Origin: Candidatus Poribacteria bacterium
Lineage (GTDB): Bacteria; Poribacteria; WGA-4E; WGA-3G
DNA length: 13,535 nt
Reading direction: 5' to 3'
Assembly: GCA_009842375.1 (NCBI GenBank)
Contig: VYFM01000541.1
Coordinates: 1-13,535, forward strand
Shown here: piece after piece, positions 6,763 through 13,535 of the stretch
Numbering within the stretch: position 1 is the first letter of the stretch
Layout of the letters: the number at the start of each line of letters is the position of its first letter
The notes under the pieces: generated by a model
Told to the model about the DNA's origin: nothing
Databases searched by the model: none
Seen by the model: only the letters and a program-made list of their open reading frames with translations
Position numbers and translations under genes: made by a program

Positions 6763-8172
6763 CTAATCCGCTGCTTCTTCTAATTCTGCTTCTTTCGTTT
6801 GCTCAAATGCTTCATCAATAGTGCCGATATAACGTAACGACTGTTCAGGTAGGTCATCACAATCACCGTTAAGGATTGCCTGGCAGCCTTGTACGGTATC
6901 CTCAATCTTCACATATTTGCCTGGGGTACCTGTGAAACGTTCAGCCACAAACATAGGTTGTGTGAGGAACATCTCTATCTTCCGCGCCCTATTGACAACC
7001 AACTTTTGATCATCCGATAATTCGTCTACACCGAGGATAGCGATAATATCTTGCAGGTCACCATATTCTTGTAACACTTGCTTGACTCTAAATGCAGTCT
7101 GATAATGTTCTTCTCCGATAATCTCTGCTGTTAGAATACGCGAGCTTGAAGTGAGAGGATCCACTGCTGGAAATCTCCCCTTCTGAACGATGCTACGTTC
7201 CAAACGAGTTACAGCGTCAAGGTGTGCGAAAACAGACACCACTGCCGGATCTGTATAGTCATCAGCAGGAACATAAACTGCTTGGAATGATGTAATTGAC
7301 CCGTGTTGCGTAGAGGTAATACGTTCCTGCAGTTCACCCATTTCGGTTGCAAGGGTAGGTTGGTATCCAACAGCTGAAGGCATACGACCAAGTAGTGCTG
7401 ACACCTCACCACCTGCCAATGTGAAACGGAATACGTTGTCAATGAAGATGAGAACGTCTTGCCCTTGTTGATCACGGAAGTATTCCGCCATAGAGAGACC
7501 AGCAAGTCCGACGCGCAGTCGTGCTCCCGGTGGTTCGTTCATCTGTCCGAACACCATCGCTGTCTTGTCAATAACACCGTACTCATCAAGTTCAAGCCAG
7601 AACTGATTTCCTTCGCGCGTGCGTTCACCGACACCACAAAATACAGAATAACCACCGTGTTGTGTAGCAATGTTGTAGATAAGTTCAGCGACCAAAACAG
7701 TTTTACCTACACCAGCACCACCGAAGAACCCAACCTTTCCACCCCGAACAACAGGTTGAATTAGGTCAATAACTTTGATTCCTGTTTCTAACATTTCGGA
7801 AACTGTGGTGAGTTCAGCTTGCGGTGGCGGAGGTCTGTGGATAGAGTATCTTTCAGATTCCCCGACCTCACCTCTTTCATCAATGGGTTGACCTGTAACG
7901 TCAAAAACGCGCCCAAGCACTGCGTCACCGACAGGAACAGTGATGGGACCACCAGTATCCGTTGCGACTGCGCCACGAACTAATCCATCGGTTGTGTCCA
8001 TAGCGACTGCACGCACTCGATTTTCGCCTAAGTGCTGTTGAACTTCAAGCACCAACTCGCTACCATCGTATCTTTCAACCTTTACAGCGTTTAAGATATC
8101 TGGCAGTTTGCTTTCTGAAAAATCAATGTCTACTCGTGCCCCGACAACTTCTAATATTTTTCCTTGGTTCAT
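6763..8172 (-). CDS. atpD: F-type ATP synthase subunit beta (catalytic)
   Basis: This 469-residue protein is the catalytic subunit of F1, which makes ATP from ADP and phosphate. Visible landmarks: Walker A GGAGVGKT (151-158, Lys157), catalytic Glu183 and Arg184 in GERTREGN, Walker B LIFIDN (Asp245), SALLGRMPSAVGYQPTLATE (258-277), and a DELSEED-type loop DELSDDQ (383-389) that contacts gamma and epsilon. FTLAGGEVS (250-258) is close to the E. coli form. I chose the ATG at 8172 because AAAGGAAT lies at good spacing and the protein then begins MNQGKILEVVGARVDIDF, as in the family. A longer frame back to 8247 would overlap the end of atpG. It lies 49 nt after atpG. Confidence 0.98.
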   Translation of the reverse strand: MNQGKILEVVGARVDIDFSESKLPDILNAVKVERYDGSELVLEVQQHLGENRVRAVAMDTTDGLVRGAVATDTGGPITVPVGDAVLGRVFDVTGQPIDERGEVGESERYSIHRPPPPQAELTTVSEMLETGIKVIDLIQPVVRGGKVGFFGGAGVGKTVLVAELIYNIATQHGGYSVFCGVGERTREGNQFWLELDEYGVIDKTAMVFGQMNEPPGARLRVGLAGLSMAEYFRDQQGQDVLIFIDNVFRFTLAGGEVSALLGRMPSAVGYQPTLATEMGELQERITSTQHGSITSFQAVYVPADDYTDPAVVSVFAHLDAVTRLERSIVQKGRFPAVDPLTSSSRILTAEIIGEEHYQTAFRVKQVLQEYGDLQDIIAILGVDELSDDQKLVVNRARKIEMFLTQPMFVAERFTGTPGKYVKIEDTVQGCQAILNGDCDDLPEQSLRYIGTIDEAFEQTKEAELEEAAD

Positions 8173-8221
8173 GAGAGATTCCTTTTGATTGGTTACGGCA
8201 CGCGGAGTGTGCCTACTGCCT

Positions 8222-9100
8222 TTAACCTTCCAATGCGGCTGCGCCACTGACTATTTCGGAAATTTCTGTTGTAATTTGTGTTTGACGCGCTCTGTTGCGT
8301 TGTAAGATTAATTCGTCAATGAGTTCTTTTGCTTTCTGTGTGGCGTTTTCCATCGCTGCCATTCGTGCTGCTTGTTCCGCTGCATTTGAGTCTAATAACA
8401 CTTTCCACATTTGCATGTTAAGATCTTTATGGAGTAACATTTCAAAAAGTTCAACCTGTCCCGGTTCATAGATATAGTCAAGGAATAGCGTATCTCCTTC
8501 GGGTTCTATTGGTTCTAAAGGCAACAACTGTTCTACAAGCACCGTCTGAAGAATAGCAGATTTGAAGTTGTTATAGATAACCTCAACCTTGTCAATCGTT
8601 TTGTCAACATAGAGGTGTTCAAACTCTTGGACAACATCAACAGCAGTCTGAAATTCAAGTTGACGGAAAATATTGATATAAGAGTCCGTTATGTCGTAAC
8701 CACGTCTGTCAAAATGCTCTTGTGTACGTCTACCGATGCAAATTAGTGTTACATCTGCACCAGTTTCTTCGTAGTGCTGTATACGTTCAGTTGTGGTGCG
8801 TATGACATTACTGTTGAAACTGCCACATAACCCACGGTCTCCCGAAACAGAGATGATACAGACATGTTTGACCTCGCGCTCCTCAAGTAGTGGATGTGTG
8901 AGTGCTTCTTCCTCTACGTCCATCTGTGAGATGAGATGACCGAGAATAGTATTGAGTTTTTCTGCATAAGGACGCGTTGCGGTGATATTTTCTTGGGCAC
9001 GGCGGAGTCTTGCTGCAGCAACGACTCGCATCGCATCTGTGACCTGTTCTATGTTTTTAATACTGGTGATACGGCGTCGAATTTCTCGTAACGTAGCCAT
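8222..9100 (-). CDS. atpG: F-type ATP synthase subunit gamma
   Basis: This 292-residue protein is the central rotor shaft of F1. The N-terminal helix MATLREIRRRITSIKNIEQV and the following TDAMRVVAAARLRRAQ, together with the C-terminal helix ending ARQTQITTEISEIVSGAAAL, form the antiparallel coiled coil that turns inside the alpha3beta3 ring. The middle part (VCIISVSGDRGLCGSFNSNV) is the conserved Rossmann-like domain. Length is normal. The ATG at 9100 lies only 2 nt after the atpA stop, and its AAGGTGA ribosome site lies in the last codons of atpA, so translation is probably coupled to atpA. Confidence 0.97.
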   Translation of the reverse strand: MATLREIRRRITSIKNIEQVTDAMRVVAAARLRRAQENITATRPYAEKLNTILGHLISQMDVEEEALTHPLLEEREVKHVCIISVSGDRGLCGSFNSNVIRTTTERIQHYEETGADVTLICIGRRTQEHFDRRGYDITDSYINIFRQLEFQTAVDVVQEFEHLYVDKTIDKVEVIYNNFKSAILQTVLVEQLLPLEPIEPEGDTLFLDYIYEPGQVELFEMLLHKDLNMQMWKVLLDSNAAEQAARMAAMENATQKAKELIDELILQRNRARQTQITTEISEIVSGAAALEG

Positions 9101-9102
9101 GG

Positions 9103-10710
9103 TTATTCACCTTCTGTTGGTGTTTCCTCTGATTCCTCTGGTGTGGATTCTTCTGATGCTACTTCCTCAGCTTGTGGTTGGGCTGCTGGAGTATCACTCC
9201 AATTTTCCATGAATGCCTTTACAGCAGCATGCATGGTTTCAAGCAATTCATCACCTAACAGACCGGTTTCTGCGATCTCGGAGAGGAGTTCTGCATGATT
9301 CCTGTCAAGATACTGCAGAAATTCAGCCTCAAACCTCGCCACTTCTGATTCAGGCACTTCGTCTAAATATCCATTTGTTCCACAGAAGATTGATGCGACC
9401 TCACGTTCAACTGGCATCGGTTCGTATTGTGGTTGTTTCAGCAATTCCACGAGTCGTGTGCCCCGTGTAAGAAAAGATTGTGTTAACGCGTCTAAATCAG
9501 AACCGAACTGTGCGAAAGCAGCAACCTCTCGAAAACTGGCGAGATCAAGTTTTAACGTTCCAGCGACCTCATCTGATTTCATTGCTTTCACCTGTGCATC
9601 ACCACCGACTCGAGATACGGACGTACCAACATCAATCGCAGGTCTCACACCTTGGTTAAACAGATCCGTCGTGAGGTATATCTGTCCATCGGTAATTGAA
9701 ATAACATTCGTTGGGATATAAGTCGTCAAATCCCCTTCAAAGATTTCAATAATCGGCAATGCAGTAAGTGAACCACCACCCATATCATCACTAAGTTTAG
9801 CGGCGCGTTCTAACAAACGTGAATGTAGATAAAAAACATCACCGGGATATGCCTCACGACCGGGAGGTCTACGTGACAGCAGCGACATCTGTCGGTATGC
9901 CCACGCATGTTTTGTCAGGTCATCGTAGATAATAAGCGCGTGTTTGCCGTTATCTCGATAATATTCAGCCATTGAGGTTCCAGAGTATGGAGCGAGGTAT
10001 TGCAGTGGTGAAGGTGCACTTGCGGGAGCAGAAACGATGGTGGTATATTCCAGTGCATTGTGTTCACGAAGCGTATTCGCAACTTGTGCCAAGGTAGAAC
10101 CTTTTTGACCGATAGCAACATAGATACAATAAACATCTGTGTTCTTTTGACTGAGTATAGCGTCTATAGCAATTGCGGTTTTTCCTGTTCGTCGGTCACC
10201 GATGATGAGTTCCCGCTGACCTCTACCAATTGGTGTTAAACTGTCAATAGCTTTTAAACCTGTATAAAGTGGTTCACTAACGGGTTGACGTTGAACGATG
10301 CCTAACCCTTTCTGTTCCACAGGGAGTCTGTGTTCTGTGTGAATATCTCCCAATCCATCAATGGGTTGTCCAAGCGCATCAACGATTCGTCCGAGGAGTG
10401 CTTCGCCAACTGGCACTTCTGGAAGCCTACCCGTGCGTTTGACAGTGTCGCCTTCATGTATGAGTTGGTCTTCACCAAACAATACGCATCCGACGTTGTC
10501 TTCTTCAAGGTTGAAAGCGATACCGTAAATATCGTTCGGGAATTCAATCATCTCACTTGCCATTGCATTAGCAAGTCCATGCACCCGCGCGATCCCATCG
10601 CCTACCTCCAGCACAGTACCGGATTCGTAGACATCTACGTCCTGCTCAAACTGTACCAACTGTTGTTTTAATATATTAGATATTTCGTCCGGTCGGACTT
10701 CTCTTGCCAT
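9103..10710 (-). CDS. atpA: F-type ATP synthase subunit alpha
   Basis: This 535-residue protein is the non-catalytic nucleotide-binding subunit of F1. The P-loop reads GDRRTGKT (171-178), with Arg174 where Gln is commonest. Other landmarks are IYDDLTKHAWAYRQ (261-274), RRPPGREAYPGDVFYLHSRL (280-299), YIPTNVISITDGQIYL (331-346) and the arginine-finger segment VGTSVSRVGG (Arg367). It is about 20 residues longer than the E. coli protein because of an acidic, low-complexity tail (about 505-535, rich in Glu, Pro, Thr and Ser). The N-terminus MAREVRPDEISNILKQQL is typical and contacts delta. The ATG at 10710 follows AGAGGA at about 9 nt. It lies 90 nt after atpH and 2 nt before atpG. Confidence 0.98.
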   Translation of the reverse strand: MAREVRPDEISNILKQQLVQFEQDVDVYESGTVLEVGDGIARVHGLANAMASEMIEFPNDIYGIAFNLEEDNVGCVLFGEDQLIHEGDTVKRTGRLPEVPVGEALLGRIVDALGQPIDGLGDIHTEHRLPVEQKGLGIVQRQPVSEPLYTGLKAIDSLTPIGRGQRELIIGDRRTGKTAIAIDAILSQKNTDVYCIYVAIGQKGSTLAQVANTLREHNALEYTTIVSAPASAPSPLQYLAPYSGTSMAEYYRDNGKHALIIYDDLTKHAWAYRQMSLLSRRPPGREAYPGDVFYLHSRLLERAAKLSDDMGGGSLTALPIIEIFEGDLTTYIPTNVISITDGQIYLTTDLFNQGVRPAIDVGTSVSRVGGDAQVKAMKSDEVAGTLKLDLASFREVAAFAQFGSDLDALTQSFLTRGTRLVELLKQPQYEPMPVEREVASIFCGTNGYLDEVPESEVARFEAEFLQYLDRNHAELLSEIAETGLLGDELLETMHAAVKAFMENWSDTPAAQPQAEEVASEESTPEESEETPTEGE

Positions 10711-10800
10711 ATTTTCAATCCTCTATGGGTTCGCATTTATCTTCATTCAGTTGGGAAATCTATGGGTATCGTGGAATTTACTACAAAATGTGCAGTTAAT

Positions 10801-11340
10801 TTATCCTTTTGCAAGTCGCTGTTTCAATCGTTGCAGTTGTGTAGCGACACTTGCATCAAAAACGGTGTCACCTAACTGCACTATAAACCCACCTTGAATC
10901 TGTTCATCGGTTTCAGTTTCCAACCGCACCTGTTTCCCTGAAAATGTGCTCAATTGTTGGATGAGACGTTGTTCTTGGTTTTCTGTGATAGGAACTGCAG
11001 TGGTCACCTGTGCAACGATTCTGCCCGCTGCTTCATCAACAATACCTGAAAAGGCATCCATTATCGCAACAAGGAAACGTTCACGTTGCTTTAGGGCAAG
11101 TAGTTTGAAAAAATTAATCGTCAGCGGATGCATACCGTCGGTAAACAGTTGCTGAAACGTATCGCTTTTAATTTGTGGGGTCAGCAGAGGCGAATTAATA
11201 AATTGTGTAAATTCCTCTGACTGTTCAATCAACTCGCGCAGCTTATCTATATCAGCGGTAATAGATGGTAGCACTTCCTGTTCAACAGCTGCTTCATATA
11301 GCGCGCGAGCATAAGGTTTTGCGACTCGAATGTCTCTCAT
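10801..11340 (-). CDS. atpH: F-type ATP synthase subunit delta (OSCP-type)
   Basis: This 179-residue protein is the delta subunit, which joins the top of F1 to the b-subunit peripheral stalk. The family opening VAKPYARALYEAAVEQ (6-21) and the segment FINSPLLTPQIKSDTFQQLF (47-66) are clear. So are VAQVTTAVPIT (about 109-119) and GGFIVQLGDTVFDASVATQL (about 150-169) near the C-terminus. Length is normal. The ATG at 11340 begins 14 nt after the TAG of the small membrane-protein gene, and an AGGGTGA site overlaps that stop, so the two are probably translated in a coupled way. Confidence 0.95.
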   Translation of the reverse strand: MRDIRVAKPYARALYEAAVEQEVLPSITADIDKLRELIEQSEEFTQFINSPLLTPQIKSDTFQQLFTDGMHPLTINFFKLLALKQRERFLVAIMDAFSGIVDEAAGRIVAQVTTAVPITENQEQRLIQQLSTFSGKQVRLETETDEQIQGGFIVQLGDTVFDASVATQLQRLKQRLAKG

Positions 11341-11354
11341 TGTCCGTTTTCACC

Positions 11355-11555
11355 CTAAAACTTATCTAAAATGTTTTTTACCATATCAGATGGTTGAATT
11401 AACGTCATCACCACCCATGCTAGGTAAATTCCTATTACTGTAATACCTATTGTGACGAAAGCCTCCAAACCATTACTAAAACTCTTAGCAACCAATTCAA
11501 GAATCAAGTGACCAATACAAAGTAGTAGATAGAATCCAGCTACGATTCGTTTCAT
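11355..11555 (-). CDS. Unrecognised 66-aa two-helix membrane protein within the ATP synthase operon
   Basis: I do not recognise this protein. It lies between atpF and atpH, where the classical operon has no gene. Translation is well supported: the ATG at 11555 has GAGGTGA at ideal spacing (about 6 nt), better than that of atpF. The 66 residues are almost all membrane: helix 1 about 4-22 (IVAGFYLLLCIGHLILELV) and helix 2 about 33-53 (FVTIGITVIGIYLAWVVMTL), joined by a short loop KSFSNGLE and followed by a polar tail ending NILDKF. Lys2-Arg3 and the charged tail suggest both ends face the cytoplasm. AtpI and AtpZ are also small atp-operon membrane proteins, but they normally precede atpB and I see no shared motif. 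An Fo assembly factor or accessory subunit is an inference from position only. Confidence 0.75.
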   Translation of the reverse strand: MKRIVAGFYLLLCIGHLILELVAKSFSNGLEAFVTIGITVIGIYLAWVVMTLIQPSDMVKNILDKF

Positions 11556-11625
11556 TTAATTCACCTCACTGATCTTTAAAAGTTGTCAGTCCAGTTCGGT
11601 TGATGTCTCTCAGTAAAAGGACTAT

Positions 11626-12216
11626 CTACTGACCTGAATCCGCTGACAACCTACTAATGGATGCATCAATGATATTTTGATGTCTCTCTGGACTGAGTTC
11701 TGCACTTATAATTTTTCCAGCTGCATCAATTGCAAGTTCAGCAACAACACCACGCAGTTCAGAAATAGCATCATCTTTTTCACGTTGAATCTCTGCACGT
11801 GCTCTTGCAATCTCATCTGAAGCCTCTTGGCGTGCTTGATCAACGATTTGCTGACGTTCAGCATTTCCCTGATCAATAGCAGCTTGGATTTTAGCTTGTG
11901 ACTCATTTTCAATATCGCCTAAACGTTGCCGCGTCTCAGCAGTCAGTCGATCCAGTTCTTCTCTGTCAGTCTTGAGTTGTTCTATCTGTGTATTGATTTC
12001 ATTGCGGCGTTCCTCTAAAAGTCCGCCGACTTTACCAAAAACGAACTTCCAGAGTATCGCAAGCACTACCAGAAACCCTAAGGCTTGTACCAAAATAGTC
12101 TTTGGGTCTATACCAAGATCAGATAATAGTCCACCACCTGAAGGGGCTTCGGCTGCAAAGACGCTTGTTATGCAGATACCCATTAGAATGAAACAACTTG
12201 CATATATTTTTTTCAT
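11626..12216 (-). CDS. atpF: F-type ATP synthase subunit b with N-terminal signal peptide
   Basis: This 196-residue protein is the b subunit, a membrane-anchored coiled coil that forms the peripheral stalk and holds delta and F1 still. The usual anchor is at about 38-60 (PKTILVQALGFLVVLAILWK), followed by VFGKVGGLLEERRNEI and a long Glu/Arg/Gln-rich helix (about 70-160), ending with the delta-binding region AGKIISAELSPERHQNIIDA. Unusually, residues 1-22 form a separate hydrophobic segment, MKKIYASCFILMGICITSVF-AA, with a signal-peptidase-like site after Val-Phe-Ala. Family members such as E. coli b start directly at the anchor. It lies 144 nt after atpE, behind a hairpin, and has a poor ribosome site (GAGACCG) compared with its neighbours. 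Confidence 0.95.
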   Translation of the reverse strand: MKKIYASCFILMGICITSVFAAEAPSGGGLLSDLGIDPKTILVQALGFLVVLAILWKFVFGKVGGLLEERRNEINTQIEQLKTDREELDRLTAETRQRLGDIENESQAKIQAAIDQGNAERQQIVDQARQEASDEIARARAEIQREKDDAISELRGVVAELAIDAAGKIISAELSPERHQNIIDASISRLSADSGQ

Positions 12217-12297
12217 AAACGGTCTCTACTATGAGTTCATGCTACACTCAATCAGATAATATCAGTTATAGATATAAGCGTGCAATGTACTTAGATA

Positions 12298-12337
12298 CCC
12301 CACCGTGTTGGGGCAGTTACAGATTTGATGCCCCAAC
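12298..12337 (-). promoter_or_regulatory. Hairpin in the atpE-atpF spacer
   Basis: GTTGGGGCA (12307-12315) and TGCCCCAAC (12329-12337) form a perfect nine-pair stem around a 13-nt loop. CCCCA (12298-12302) can instead pair with TGGGG (12309-12313), which is mutually exclusive with the large stem. There is no T-run after it on the minus strand, so it is not a standard terminator. Its place just 3' of atpE suggests protection or processing of the atpE message, or attenuation before atpF; this is inference. Confidence 0.5.
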
Positions 12338-12360
12338 GGGTTAGAAGGTGACATGTTATA

Positions 12361-12696
12361 TTAATTGTCCATATCAACACTTGCATTGTTATCACTCGCG
12401 GGTGCTTCTCGGGCAGCTTCTATTGCTTCTTGTACATCAATTGTGTCTGGATTTACATCAACACCGGGGAGTTTTGGAAGTAAAAGAAAAAACATCAGTA
12501 ATGCATAGATTACGAGCGATTCAATCAGAGCCAAGCCGATAATCATCGCGGTTTGAATTTTCGCTGCTGATTCCGGTTGACGTGCAATACCTTCAAGGGC
12601 GGTACTTGTAGCGGCACCTTGTGCTCTTGAAGCAAAAATAACAGCGATCGGCAATCCTAAAGTTACACCAAACGCTAACACTGCTAAGTAAATCAT
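12361..12696 (-). CDS. atpE: F-type ATP synthase subunit c (ring subunit)
   Basis: This 111-residue protein is the c subunit, whose ring carries the ions that drive rotation. The start is the ATG at 12696, set by a perfect AAGGAGG about 7 nt upstream; a GTG at 12741 would add 15 unlikely residues. Helix 1 (about 2-33), the polar loop ARQPES (38-43) and helix 2 (about 47-74) are standard. The ion-carrying Glu59 lies in LALIESLVIY. Aligned to Ilyobacter c, Gln26, Glu59, Ser60 and Tyr64 match Q32, E65, S66 and Y70 of the sodium site. The helix 1 glycine motif is replaced by AVIFASRAQGA, with Phe21 and Arg24. A 37-residue acidic tail (75-111) follows helix 2; both ends of c normally face the periplasm. 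Confidence 0.95.
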   Translation of the reverse strand: MIYLAVLAFGVTLGLPIAVIFASRAQGAATSTALEGIARQPESAAKIQTAMIIGLALIESLVIYALLMFFLLLPKLPGVDVNPDTIDVQEAIEAAREAPASDNNASVDMDN

Positions 12697-12702
12697 GAAA
12701 TG

Positions 12703-12709
12703 TCCTCCT
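12703..12709 (-). promoter_or_regulatory. Strong Shine-Dalgarno site of atpE
   Basis: AAGGAGG precedes the atpE ATG (12696) by about 6-7 nt. It is the best ribosome site in the operon portion seen here. It fixes the start codon and fits the need for many c subunits per complex. Confidence 0.8.
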
Positions 12710-12749
12710 TGGACAGAAATGGGCAAGTTAACATTTGCCACATAAATAT

Positions 12750-13535
12750 TTAATGATGCGCTTCATGCGCTTCGTCATGGTGCTCTATAAACAGCACGAT
12801 ATATATAGTTGTTAAGAGAGTGAAAACGAAAGCTTGGAGAAGACCTCCGAACATCGCAAAAAACATCATCGGCACCTGAACCGGTATCGGAAGGAAGAAT
12901 GATGCTCCAATTGGAATTATACCGAGTGCCGTAAGTTGGATAATTACTGATTTTTCTCCGAAAATATTACCAAATAGGCGAATGGCAAGGGAGCCTGCCC
13001 GTGACAACTGAGCAACTACCTCAATTGGGAACATCAAAAATCCTAACCACGTAGGATTTCCAAGCAGATGTTTGAGATAACCTACGAACCCATTTTCTTT
13101 GATAGCAATAATTTGAACGCCGATGACTGCGGTGATACCAAGTGCAAGTGGTGTATTTAGATCTGCTGTCGGGGCTTGAAAACCTGGGATGAGTCCGATA
13201 TAGTTGAGAGAGAGAATAAAAATAAAAAAAGAACCAACAAAAGGGAGGTATTTTTTACCGTCTTCCCCCAAGATACCGCCAAAGAAATCCATTATACCAC
13301 CAACAAACACTTCTAATAACGTCTGTCCTTTTCCTTCAGGAATCCGCTTCAACTTGCGAGTTACAAGCATAAAAAAAAGAGCTAAAAAGAGAACGACAAA
13401 TAATGTGTTGGGGATTAAGTCTGGTTGATGCCATTTTCCCGGTTCAGGGATAATATTATTCGGCAATAACTGTGAGATAGGAGAGAACCAAGAACGGTAA
13501 CCATAATGTTGGATAGGAGCTTTAGCATGTTCACC
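12750..13535 (-). CDS. atpB: F-type ATP synthase subunit a, 5' end outside the window
   Basis: At least 261 residues of the a subunit, the Fo stator protein that provides the two ion half-channels beside the c ring. The essential Arg lies in SLAIRLFGNIFGEK (the Arg is 186 counting from the window edge), with the following Asn and Glu conserved as in E. coli N214 and E219. GGLLQAFVFTLLTTIYI contains the Gln matching E. coli Q252. Several membrane helices are evident (for example NTLFVVLFLALFFMLV). The frame stays open to the last base with no clear start (a TTG at 13466 lacks a ribosome site), so the gene runs off the end. The C-terminus IEHHDEAHEAHH is histidine-rich. It ends 53 nt before atpE. 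atpI, if present, would be further upstream. Confidence 0.96.
   Translation of the reverse strand, partial: GEHAKAPIQHYGYRSWFSPISQLLPNNIIPEPGKWHQPDLIPNTLFVVLFLALFFMLVTRKLKRIPEGKGQTLLEVFVGGIMDFFGGILGEDGKKYLPFVGSFFIFILSLNYIGLIPGFQAPTADLNTPLALGITAVIGVQIIAIKENGFVGYLKHLLGNPTWLGFLMFPIEVVAQLSRAGSLAIRLFGNIFGEKSVIIQLTALGIIPIGASFFLPIPVQVPMMFFAMFGGLLQAFVFTLLTTIYIVLFIEHHDEAHEAHH

Noticed and set aside
7400..7424. TLAGGEVS in beta as an abnormal catalytic-domain sequence
   Set aside because: From memory E. coli beta has TLAGTEVS, so this is normal family variation.
7459..7764. Open frames opposite the atp genes (for example 7459-7764 plus, 6300-6608 plus, 9915-10136 minus)
   Set aside because: They lie wholly inside well-identified atp genes in other frames, lack ribosome sites and encode no recognisable protein.
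8173..8247. A longer atpD starting at 8247
   Set aside because: It would overlap the end of atpG, adds residues unlike the family, and the ATG at 8172 has a good ribosome site and the typical N-terminus.
9898..9904. Trp at alpha position 270 (KHAWAYRQ) as a damaging change
   Set aside because: Similar KHAWAYR sequences occur, as far as I recall, in other bacterial alpha subunits.
12697..12741. A GTG start at 12741 adding 15 residues to subunit c
   Set aside because: The perfect AAGGAGG lies inside this stretch, just before the ATG at 12696, and c subunits begin at helix 1.
13464..13466. TTG at 13466 as the atpB start
   Set aside because: No ribosome site is visible, and the same frame stays open to the window edge, so the true start is outside.

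Overview
The window is about 43% GC by eye and holds two blocks of genes that converge near position 6310. The mix of a tandem pair of phytanoyl-CoA-dioxygenase-like genes, an aldo/keto reductase, a TIM-barrel protein of unknown function, a secreted protein with a 'KVWLNGEVV' motif, and a complete-order bacterial F-type ATP synthase operon suggests an uncultured, probably marine bacterium. Candidatus Poribacteria or a close relative is my best guess; this is inference from gene style, not a database result.

Plus strand, 1-6310: a promoter (TTGGTA-17-TATAAT), an M42 family aminopeptidase (108-1178), a TIM-barrel protein of unknown function (1219-2052), a signal-peptide-bearing protein whose reading frame is broken by a -1 shift near a T TTT TTG heptamer (2142-2899), a 162-bp MITE-like inverted-repeat element carrying two sister hairpins (2930-3091), an aldo/keto reductase (3129-4112), two PhyH-type Fe(II)/2-oxoglutarate oxygenases separated by 29 nt (4175-5065, 5095-5916), and the remnant of a DUF433/DUF5615 toxin-antitoxin pair (about 5977-6303) that stops where the ATP synthase operon ends. 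Gaps are short (29-90 nt apart from the repeat element), so parts of this block may be co-transcribed.

Minus strand, 13535-6314: atpB (5' end outside the window), atpE, atpF, an unrecognised 66-aa two-helix membrane protein, atpH, atpA, atpG, atpD, atpC. This is the classical B-E-F-H-A-G-D-C order with one small membrane-protein gene inserted between atpF and atpH. Together they encode the Fo sector (a, c, b), the peripheral stalk (b, delta) and F1 (alpha, gamma, beta, epsilon). No atpI is visible; it could lie beyond the window edge.

Most noteworthy: the extra small membrane protein in the atp operon; a c subunit that keeps the Gln/Glu-Ser/Tyr residues of sodium-binding rings but has lost the glycine packing motif of helix 1 and carries a hydrophilic C-terminal tail; a b subunit with a predicted cleavable signal peptide; a hairpin between atpE and atpF; the MITE-like element whose two hairpins differ by paired, compensatory changes; the frameshifted secreted protein; and the decayed toxin-antitoxin module. 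None of these was tested by homology search.
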